From CAYVAP01 sp964521065 (GTDB lineage Bacteria; Bacteroidota; Bacteroidia; J057), in NCBI GenBank assembly GCA_964521065.1, contig CAZFPQ010000049.1, positions 1-33,956 of the forward strand: a DNA stretch of 33,956 bases. The letters are read 5' to 3'. The position numbers were made by a program, and so were the translations under genes. The notes beneath the pieces were generated by a model, which was given only the letters and a program-made list of their open reading frames with translations, was not told the DNA's origin and did not search any database. Shown here in pieces: positions 24,247 through 31,056 of this stretch (within the stretch, counting starts at the first letter, position 1; every line of letters begins with the position of its first letter).

Positions 24247-25761
24247 ATGCATAAAACCTGGGCCTTGACCCTCGTCCTGCTACTTGGCGGCGGATGGCTG
24301 CTACGTGCACAGGATTGGTCTGAACGGAATGAAGCCATGCAAAAGCGTATCGAAGAACGCATGCAGGCTCAACAAGAGCGCATCAATTTGGCCTTTGACA
24401 ACCAAATGAAGCGCATCTGGATCAACATGAACTTAGAACAGGAAGCTCCACCGCCCCTCATTGAGCCGGATATTCCTAAGGCATTTGCCCCTGATCAAGC
24501 CCCTCAACTTCCCTTGGAGCCTCGGCAGATTATCACACTTGAGCCCGAGGTACAGGTGGCAGCGGACCCTGAGGTTTTTCGCCAACCTAGTGCGGAACCC
24601 TTGGCCCCCGTACCTACCGATGTAGCAGATGGCATAGCCATGCTAGAGCAGGAGGCTTCAGCCGATTACTACGGACAAAGTCTAAGCTGGCGCTATGATC
24701 CACGCATGCGATTTAATCTGAGTGAGCGAATAACCGAGCACCGGGTCGCGGAGTCCTGGAAGCGCTTGGAAGGAACAGATTACGAATTGCTGGTTTACCA
24801 GCTTACCCGTTATGCGCAGCAATACCAACTCAATGACTGGGGCTATACCCAACTGGTAGCGAGCGCAGCCAAGCAAATCAATCCTTACGACAAAAATGCT
24901 AGGGTCCTGCTACAATGGTTTCTCCTATCTCAATCAGGTTATGTCGCCACCGTTGGCTATGAGCGTGATCACTTGCATCTCCTCTTACCTACCCAGCAGC
25001 GTTTATATGGAAAAACCTTTGTAAGAGGAAAAGAGCATAAGCTGTATGCCTTAGATTTGGAGGGGGATGACCTCGATGTGCGTCAAGCCCACATTTTCCC
25101 GAATCACTATCCAGAGGCAACCCGCATCATGGATCTCCGCATCACACAGGCACCTAAACTGGCTCCACGAATCGCCAAGCGGACGGTCAACTTTACTTAT
25201 CGAGGCAGGGATTATCACATTCCCTTTGAGTTCAATCGGAACGTGGTGGATTTCTACAATAGCTATCCCTTTGTAGACTTGTCGATCTATCTTAATGCTC
25301 CCGTTTCTTATGAGGCAAGAGCTTCTTTGGTCACCCACCTCAAGCAGGAGGTTCGCAAGTTAAAGCCCCATGGTGGTCACAGTCGTTATAGTGAGGGCGT
25401 TAATTTTCTGCTGCACTTTGTACAGGCCATGCCTTACCAGACCGACCATGAGCAATTTGGAGGCGAGCGCTATCTTTTTGCCGATGAGGTGCTGGCCTTT
25501 CCTGCCAGTGACTGCGAAGACCGTTCGGTACTCTTTGCCTATTTGGTACGAGAAATTCTCGGCTTAGAAGTGGTAGGGCTCCTTTACCCAGGCCATGCAG
25601 CAGCAGCCGTTCACTTCCCAAGAGAGAGTGTTCCCGGCGACTGGGTTCAGTATCGAGGGAAAAAATACGTGGTTTGTGACCCGTCCTACATCGGAGCTGA
25701 CTTAGGTCGAGCCCTTCCACAGGCAGCTTCCCAAATGGCTAAGGTTGTAGGGATTAACTAG
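24247..25761 (+). CDS. Exported transglutaminase-like cysteine hydrolase
   Basis: A 504-residue exported protein. The signal peptide is 1-21 (ending LLRAQ), then a charged coiled coil (about 23-60) and a Pro-rich linker (about 66-125). A mixed domain follows, about 140-380. The C-terminal region is transglutaminase-like: Cys423 in PASDCEDRSVLFAYLVR, His450 or His456 in GHAAAAVHF, and Asp478 in YVVCDPSY, the expected Cys-His-Asp order. Such bacterial domains are mostly proteases or peptidoglycan/peptide hydrolases rather than cross-linkers, so the reaction is open. The first 125 residues suggest tethering or oligomerisation. Same strand as the LPP20 and DUF4384 genes, and facing the ferredoxin gene across a bidirectional terminator. 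A 9-bp inverted repeat precedes the start. Confidence 0.82.
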   Translation: MHKTWALTLVLLLGGGWLLRAQDWSERNEAMQKRIEERMQAQQERINLAFDNQMKRIWINMNLEQEAPPPLIEPDIPKAFAPDQAPQLPLEPRQIITLEPEVQVAADPEVFRQPSAEPLAPVPTDVADGIAMLEQEASADYYGQSLSWRYDPRMRFNLSERITEHRVAESWKRLEGTDYELLVYQLTRYAQQYQLNDWGYTQLVASAAKQINPYDKNARVLLQWFLLSQSGYVATVGYERDHLHLLLPTQQRLYGKTFVRGKEHKLYALDLEGDDLDVRQAHIFPNHYPEATRIMDLRITQAPKLAPRIAKRTVNFTYRGRDYHIPFEFNRNVVDFYNSYPFVDLSIYLNAPVSYEARASLVTHLKQEVRKLKPHGGHSRYSEGVNFLLHFVQAMPYQTDHEQFGGERYLFADEVLAFPASDCEDRSVLFAYLVREILGLEVVGLLYPGHAAAAVHFPRESVPGDWVQYRGKKYVVCDPSYIGADLGRALPQAASQMAKVVGIN

Positions 25762-25884
25762 GAAAAGCCAGAGTCGGGAAGTAACCGAGGGATCCATCAA
25801 GGATATGGGTGATGCTTTTTAGGCATAAAATTTTCCCCCACTGCTCCCCTCCTAGCACTAAGGCAACAATACCGATTCACTTAG

Positions 25885-25921
25885 AAAATCGGTCATCCAC
25901 AGGTATGGATGACCGATTTTT
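25885..25921. terminator. Bidirectional terminator between convergent genes
   Basis: A perfect 14-bp stem (AAAATCGGTCATCC at 25885-25898 with its complement at 25907-25920, loop ACAGGTAT) has an A run on the left and a T run on the right, so it can stop transcription from both the transglutaminase-like gene and the ferredoxin gene. Confidence 0.92.
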
Positions 25922-25975
25922 ACGTCATAACAACAAATGAAAGCGGCGCAGCTGAATCTCCAAGGACGGCTAGGG

Positions 25976-26323
25976 CTATAAGTGTAGCCATTCCTTTTTG
26001 GTAGTCAACTCCTCATCACTTTCTTCATAGTCTGGATCCGGCACACAACAATCTACCGGGCAGACAGCCGCACATTGAGGCTCTTCGTGGAACCCGATAC
26101 ACTCTGTACACTTGTAAGGAGTAATATAATATACCTCGTCTGAAACGGGTTCTTGTTCATCTTCTGCAAGGATAACCTGCCCGTCACCAAGCTCTATATC
26201 TCCTTTTAGGTCTGTCCCATCAGAAAACTTCCAGGGAACGCCAGGCTCATAAATAGCGGTATTAGGGCATTCTGGCTCACATGCACCACAATTGATGCAC
26301 TCGTCGGTAATCATGATAGCCAT
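25976..26323 (-). CDS. 2[4Fe-4S] ferredoxin
   Basis: A 115-residue soluble electron carrier. The first cluster motif is CINCGACEPECPNTAIY (9-25); the second is CTECIGFHEEPQCAAVCP (72-89), the longer-spaced form seen in YfhL/Allochromatium-type ferredoxins. A roughly 45-residue acidic insert lies between them, and the tail is also acidic (DYEESDEEL). The start ATG at 26323-26321 is preceded by a good Bacteroidota promoter (26357-26387). It is divergent from an acyl-CoA reductase gene, a pairing I recall from other Bacteroidota, which suggests linked redox chemistry, although LuxC-type reductases normally use NADPH. Confidence 0.93.
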   Translation of the reverse strand: MAIMITDECINCGACEPECPNTAIYEPGVPWKFSDGTDLKGDIELGDGQVILAEDEQEPVSDEVYYITPYKCTECIGFHEEPQCAAVCPVDCCVPDPDYEESDEELTTKKEWLHL

Positions 26324-26356
26324 AGAAGGTCAAATATTCTAAGTTGAAAATGAATA

Positions 26357-26387
26357 CAAAAATAATCAGGCTCATCTTTTAACCCAA
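26357..26387 (-). promoter_or_regulatory. Bacteroidota-type promoter for the ferredoxin gene
   Basis: On the minus strand TTG (26387-26385), a 20-nt spacer and TATTTTTG (26364-26357) match the TTG/TAnnTTTG consensus, 33 nt before the ferredoxin start codon. Confidence 0.65.
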
Positions 26388-26440
26388 TGAGATATTGGTT
26401 TGTTTAGTTAGTTTTTCTGCAATTGTGCCATTTAAAGCCT

Positions 26441-27442
26441 ATGGAACCGCTGCCCTCTCGCCTCGAAATCGTCGATAGCCTCCTAGAACTGGGCCATCGC
26501 TTAGGCCGATTAGGCCCTCCTGAAGACCTCATCGAGGTGGCCTGTCAGCGCAACCCCTGGTTTACCCCCTATTATATAAAGCGGAGCCTATCTGGTGTAT
26601 TGAGCTGGCTAGAAGAAAAAAAACTTCGGCAATTTGCTGATGCTTATCCAGCCACTTTACACCCTGGAAAAACCGTAGGGGTCATTGCCGCAGGCAACAT
26701 CCCGCTGGTAGGACTCCACGATTTGACTATTTCTGCACTTTCGGGTCATCGTGTCAGGTTCAAGCCCTCTCACCGAGATCGCATCTTGGTACACTGGTGG
26801 GTCGAGCAATGGGTGAAGACTCTACCGAAGCTGAGAAATTTCTTACATCTTACATCTACTCTTTCTGATCTTGACTACTTAATCGCAACGGGGAGTGATA
26901 ACAGTGCCCGTTACTTCCGGGCTCATTTTCCCTCTACGCCAAAATTGATTCGCAAACACCGCTATTCGGTCGCTATTTTAGGATCAAAGGTAAGTGATTC
27001 GGACCTGAACGGTTTGGCGGCAGACATGCTGCTGTATAATGGCTTGGGATGCCGGAATGTAAGCAATTTGATCCTCCTACCAGGATTTGACTTATCAAGA
27101 CTAGCCGAAAGCTTACATGCTTACCCTTCTGATCAAATTAATCCCCTCTATTTGGAACGGGTTTTGTACGCAAAACATCTGAAAGGGGTATTAGGGGAAA
27201 CTATTCAAACCTTACCACATACGCTGATTCAAACTAGTGATGACCCAGGAAGCAGTGAGATGGGTGTTACACGTTTAATTCGCCCCAAGAATGTCAAGCA
27301 AGTCGAGAGCTGGCTTGAGCAGTATAAAAATCAGTGGCAATGTGTAGTAGGGAGAAATGTAAAATTTGGACAAACCCAAAACCCGAAATTTGATGATTTC
27401 GCCGATGAGGTAGATACTATGGCCATTTTAACCCAAATTTGA
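26441..27442 (+). CDS. Acyl-CoA reductase (LuxC family)
   Basis: A 333-residue protein of the LuxC-type acyl-CoA reductase family (PF05893), which reduces fatty acyl-CoA or acyl-protein thioesters to aldehydes through a covalent cysteine intermediate. The catalytic region GLGCRNVSN places the nucleophile at Cys204. The nucleotide-binding segment TVGVIAAGNIPLVGLHD (about 79-95) and YLIATGSDNSARYF (about 146-159) are aldehyde-dehydrogenase-fold motifs. I chose the ATG at 26441; an upstream TTG at 26423 adds only six residues. There are no lux genes, so bioluminescence is not implied; it may feed aldehyde or alcohol lipid synthesis. Divergent from the ferredoxin gene, and 125 bp ahead of the caspase gene. 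Confidence 0.88.
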   Translation: MEPLPSRLEIVDSLLELGHRLGRLGPPEDLIEVACQRNPWFTPYYIKRSLSGVLSWLEEKKLRQFADAYPATLHPGKTVGVIAAGNIPLVGLHDLTISALSGHRVRFKPSHRDRILVHWWVEQWVKTLPKLRNFLHLTSTLSDLDYLIATGSDNSARYFRAHFPSTPKLIRKHRYSVAILGSKVSDSDLNGLAADMLLYNGLGCRNVSNLILLPGFDLSRLAESLHAYPSDQINPLYLERVLYAKHLKGVLGETIQTLPHTLIQTSDDPGSSEMGVTRLIRPKNVKQVESWLEQYKNQWQCVVGRNVKFGQTQNPKFDDFADEVDTMAILTQI

Positions 27443-27567
27443 GCTAATTTAGGTATGTTAGCTTGCCTGGTTTATTCAGTGGTCATTGTTTTCGAGAGTC
27501 CGTTCTTTTGTTATCAAGCAACAAAGCTCCAGACTTTTCCATTCCTGAAAGCAAATACGTAGGTCGC

Positions 27568-29277
27568 ATGAGGTCACCCATAAAAATTTTCCAAACCATT
27601 CTGATTCTAATCCTAGTCCTGGGGGGGACGGTACTGGGTCAGTCCGACTGGAACGCCACCGAATACTTTGGGGTACCAGAGCGTGATAAATCTGTCGTTT
27701 TCTTAGATGAATTTGAGGACAACCGGAATCAATGGGATTTAGGTTCTCTATATCTCAGCGAACGAATCCACAATGGCGAGTTCTACATCGCTTCTCATGC
27801 CTCCCATACTTATACCAAGCGGCGTCCAATCCCTATGGACCTCGCTAGTGACTTTGAAATCGAAGCCCGTATTCGATTTGTTAAAGGAATGAGCGGCAAG
27901 CAGGCGGGACTAAATTTTGGCCGAGACGTGAGAGGAAACGAGTTTAGCGTAGCCTTTAACTCAAACCTCCAATATCGAATCAGCAAAAATGAAAATGGCC
28001 GCGGCTATGACATCATGGGATGGCAAGGGACTTCTAGCCTTCGTCATAAGCATGCCTATAATTCACTGATGGTCCGCCAACTGCGGGGCAAGTGGTACTT
28101 TTTTATCAACCGCGAGTTGGTAGCAGAAATGGCCGCCCAGCCGCTTTATGGTGATGAAGTTGGATTTTCCCTAGGTGGCCACATGGCTATTGAGGTAGAT
28201 TTCCTGAGGGTTTCTGAAATCAAGTCCATTGATGCACAAGGCCCTAAGCTTACCATGTTGGCTCCCAACGTAAGCGATGGCCAGACCATTCGACTGGACG
28301 ATCGCCGTCAAATCTTAGAGGGTCAAGTATTCGATGCCTCAGGCATTACCTCCTTGACCATCAACGGACAAGACATCTCTTTTTCTAAAACAGGTTATTT
28401 CAGGGCTTCTCTCATGCTGCCCAACGGCGGGACTTATGAAATAAACCTAGAAGTAGTAGATCGCTTCAACAACGTGACCTCACAATCGTTCGTCCTACAG
28501 CACGAAGCGCCTCCTGTAGCGCAGGTTCCCATGGAATTGCCACGGCCACCCATGCAGGTAAATCCTGAAGGGCGCCCCGCAATCGGTAACAACTACTTGT
28601 TGTTGATTGGAGTCAACGAGTACGAAAACTGGAATCCATTACACAATGCCGTCAAAGACTGCCAAGATTTGGCTTCTACCCTGATCCAGTTCTATTGGTT
28701 TGAGCCAGACAAGGTAATCAGTCTATACAATCACCAGGCTACCCGGGAAAATATCCTAGAAACCTTAGAAGGGCTTCAAGAAATGATTCGTCCCGAGGAC
28801 AACCTACTGATTTACTACGCTGGACATGGATACTACGACGAAATGTCTGGATTAGGCTACTGGGTTCCAGTGGATGCCCGCCTGAACAAAATTCCTGACT
28901 TTATCCGCAATTCGACTATCCATGACTACCTTCGAACCATTGACAGCAAGAATACTTTCTTGATTGCCGATGCATGCTACGCAGGCTCATTGTTCGCCGC
29001 ATATCGAGGCTCAGTCAATGAAAACGCCCGTTCTCGCTGGGCATTTACTTCTGGTGACATTGAGAAGGTTTGGGATGGACAACCCGGTCAAAACAGTCCT
29101 TTTGCCCGATACCTGATCAGATTCCTGCGTGAAAACTCTTCGCCCAAACTTCCGGCAAACGTCCTAATTGAGGAAGTAGGAAGTTTGGTGCAGCGAAATA
29201 CCGCTCAAACGCCTCAAGGTAGTCCTTTGCGGCTGGCAGGTGATGATGGAGGGATTTTCGTCTTCTACCGCCGCTAG
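27568..29277 (+). CDS. Secreted caspase-family (C14) peptidase with lectin-like and Ig-like domains
   Basis: A 569-residue exported protein from the ATG at 27568, with signal peptide 1-24 (ending TVLGQ); a TTG-initiated form from 27463 would bury this signal and is rejected. Residues about 42-215 look like a concanavalin/LamG-type jelly roll (VVFLDEFEDNRNQWDLGS, GEFYIASH, GKWYFFINRELVAEM). Residues about 227-312 form an Ig-like beta-sandwich (GQVFDASGITSLTINGQDIS). A Pro-rich linker leads to a caspase p20-like domain from about 343 (NYLLLIGVNEYENW), with His420 in YYAGHGYYDE and Cys470 in LIADACYAGSL, both catalytic residues intact. Bacterial relatives usually cleave after Arg or Lys; the specificity here is not visible. 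No T9SS C-terminal sorting domain is seen, so it is probably periplasmic or surface-attached by another means. A possible partner of the DUF4384 protein at 23229. Confidence 0.9.
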   Translation: MRSPIKIFQTILILILVLGGTVLGQSDWNATEYFGVPERDKSVVFLDEFEDNRNQWDLGSLYLSERIHNGEFYIASHASHTYTKRRPIPMDLASDFEIEARIRFVKGMSGKQAGLNFGRDVRGNEFSVAFNSNLQYRISKNENGRGYDIMGWQGTSSLRHKHAYNSLMVRQLRGKWYFFINRELVAEMAAQPLYGDEVGFSLGGHMAIEVDFLRVSEIKSIDAQGPKLTMLAPNVSDGQTIRLDDRRQILEGQVFDASGITSLTINGQDISFSKTGYFRASLMLPNGGTYEINLEVVDRFNNVTSQSFVLQHEAPPVAQVPMELPRPPMQVNPEGRPAIGNNYLLLIGVNEYENWNPLHNAVKDCQDLASTLIQFYWFEPDKVISLYNHQATRENILETLEGLQEMIRPEDNLLIYYAGHGYYDEMSGLGYWVPVDARLNKIPDFIRNSTIHDYLRTIDSKNTFLIADACYAGSLFAAYRGSVNENARSRWAFTSGDIEKVWDGQPGQNSPFARYLIRFLRENSSPKLPANVLIEEVGSLVQRNTAQTPQGSPLRLAGDDGGIFVFYRR

Positions 29278-29302
29278 GTTCCTTTCAAGACATAGAAAAT
29301 TA

Positions 29303-29345
29303 AACACCGGCTCATCACTACATGGGCCGGTGTTGTTGATTTTGA
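29303..29345 (+). terminator. Hairpin terminator of the caspase gene
   Basis: A perfect 9-bp stem, AACACCGGC (29303-29311) and GCCGGTGTT (29326-29334), is followed by a T-rich tail (GTTGATTTTG). The T run is interrupted. Confidence 0.7.
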
Positions 29346-29454
29346 CAGGATTTTATTCGGGCTAGTGCATTAAGTCAATTTTTTTCCAGCCAGGGGAGTG
29401 CTACTTTCGTACAAGTAAATTCGATCTGATTTTCAACCGGTTGGTATAAGATAG

Positions 29455-30990
29455 ATGAGTCAAGCTAGGAATCAGCGACTGTCCCGTTTAGGAGCGATCG
29501 CGGCAATTATACTGGGAGCAATCCTATTGGGCTATTTGACGGGCGAACTGACCCTGGTGTTAGATGTGTTAAGAGCCATTGGTTTGGTCCTGATGGGAAT
29601 TACCATTTTAGTTACCATCCATGAGCTGGGCCACTTTCTTACCGCCAAGGCTTTTGGGATGCGGGTTGAAACTTTTTCGATCGGCTTTCCACCTAAACTG
29701 TTCAGCTTCACTCGTGGGGAGACCGAATACCAGATAGGGGTGACCCCCCTAGGTGGATATGTGAAAATTTCGGGCATCATTGACGAATCCATGGATGCAG
29801 ATACCATTCGTCATGAGAAGGAGCGGGAGAAACTATCCAAAGAAGACCTCAGCTATTACCAAAATCACCCTGAAGAAGCTCCTGACTGGATGCCAAAACC
29901 ATGGGAGTTTCGTGCCAAACCTGTTTGGCAGCGATTGATTGTGATGACAGGAGGAGTGATCATGAATGTGATCCTAGGAATCCTGATTTTTTCGGTCATG
30001 GCTTATCTCTATGGAGAGAATCGCATTCCCATGAGCCAAATCAAGTATGGCATCGAAATGCCTACTGATGCTCCTTCTCTGGGAAACCTCATTGGCTTCC
30101 AGACAGGCGATACCCTTATCAGCTTTAAAGGAGAAAGCTTTCAATACCTAGGAGAGTACCAAGATGAGCAAATCTTGCTGGAAGATGACGCGTACTTCGA
30201 GGTCCAGCGCCAAGGAAAGATTGTCAAACTGGAGGTTCCCAGTGACATTCAGAACTATTTCAGCCGTGACAGCATAGAGAAGCTCCTGTTCTTGCCTAAT
30301 ATTCCTGCCATTGCGGGCATCGATACCAGTGCGTCAACTCAAGCTTTGCCTGCCTATCAAGCAGGTATCCGCAATGAAGACCAAATTATCCGACTCGACT
30401 CTACCCCCATCAGGTACTTTAGCGACCTCAGGGATTTTATGGTAGACAAAGCCCATCGCCCTGTCATGGCCACGGTCCTACGAGGAAATGACACCCTCAC
30501 CTTCGAGGTTCAGGTAGGCGAAGATCCCATACTAGGAGTCCGCCCCAATTATGAAGCCGTATTTGAAATAGAAACGGTAGAATACAGCTTTTTCGAAGCC
30601 TTTATCCCTGGGACAAAAAGAGCTTTTGGTTTTGTGTCGGCCAACGTGCAAGGCTTCAAAAACCTTACCCGCAGTGAAGTTAGTGCCAGCGAATCAGTGA
30701 TGGGGCCCGTACAAATTGCCAAGCTCTACCTCACAGCTTTTAACCAAGGGGGCGTCGAAGCATTTTTGCGCTTGACGGGTATGCTCAGCATGATTTTGGC
30801 TTTTGTGAATATCCTGCCTATACCCGCACTTGATGGTGGACACGTGGTATTCCTCTTGATTGAGGGAATTACTCGAAGAGAACCTTCCACTCGGGTACGT
30901 ATCATCGCTCAGCAGGTGGGCATGCTACTCATCCTAGGTCTCATGGTCGTGATCTTATTCAATGACTTTTTCCGGGTGATCTTTGGTTAA
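29455..30990 (+). CDS. rseP: RseP, site-2 intramembrane metalloprotease
   Basis: Inner-membrane zinc protease that cuts membrane-spanning anti-sigma factors and signal-peptide remnants after a first cleavage. HELGH sits at 56-60 in the first conserved membrane helix, and the second zinc site NILPIPALDGGH is at 452-463 (Asp460). An N-terminal membrane helix (about 12-35) precedes the catalytic helix, another is at about 162-185 (IVMTGGVIMNVILGILIF) and the last at about 490-508. Two PDZ-like periplasmic domains lie at about 205-262 and 295-360 (AYQAGIRNEDQIIRLD). The length (511) exceeds E. coli RseP (450) because of an acidic loop at about 118-150 and the N-terminal extension. In Bacteroidota it is often next to dxr; here the neighbours are the caspase gene and the AddB-like nuclease. 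Confidence 0.95.
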   Translation: MSQARNQRLSRLGAIAAIILGAILLGYLTGELTLVLDVLRAIGLVLMGITILVTIHELGHFLTAKAFGMRVETFSIGFPPKLFSFTRGETEYQIGVTPLGGYVKISGIIDESMDADTIRHEKEREKLSKEDLSYYQNHPEEAPDWMPKPWEFRAKPVWQRLIVMTGGVIMNVILGILIFSVMAYLYGENRIPMSQIKYGIEMPTDAPSLGNLIGFQTGDTLISFKGESFQYLGEYQDEQILLEDDAYFEVQRQGKIVKLEVPSDIQNYFSRDSIEKLLFLPNIPAIAGIDTSASTQALPAYQAGIRNEDQIIRLDSTPIRYFSDLRDFMVDKAHRPVMATVLRGNDTLTFEVQVGEDPILGVRPNYEAVFEIETVEYSFFEAFIPGTKRAFGFVSANVQGFKNLTRSEVSASESVMGPVQIAKLYLTAFNQGGVEAFLRLTGMLSMILAFVNILPIPALDGGHVVFLLIEGITRREPSTRVRIIAQQVGMLLILGLMVVILFNDFFRVIFG

Positions 30991-31056
30991 AGATGGATTG
31001 TTTAGATGGGTTTGATTTGAGGCAAAACCCTTATCTTCCCTGCTCAAAGCATTCAG

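Noticed and set aside
26441..27442. Bioluminescence (lux) locus
   Set aside because: Only a LuxC-type reductase is present, with no luciferase or luxD/E; such reductases are widespread in non-luminous Bacteroidota.
27463..27567. Extended N-terminus of the caspase protein from a TTG
   Set aside because: It would put 35 residues in front of a clear signal peptide beginning at the ATG at 27568.
27568..29277. T9SS C-terminal sorting domain on the caspase protein
   Set aside because: The C-terminus (DDGGIFVFYRR) is the end of the caspase fold; there is no extra beta-sandwich domain or gliding-type tail.
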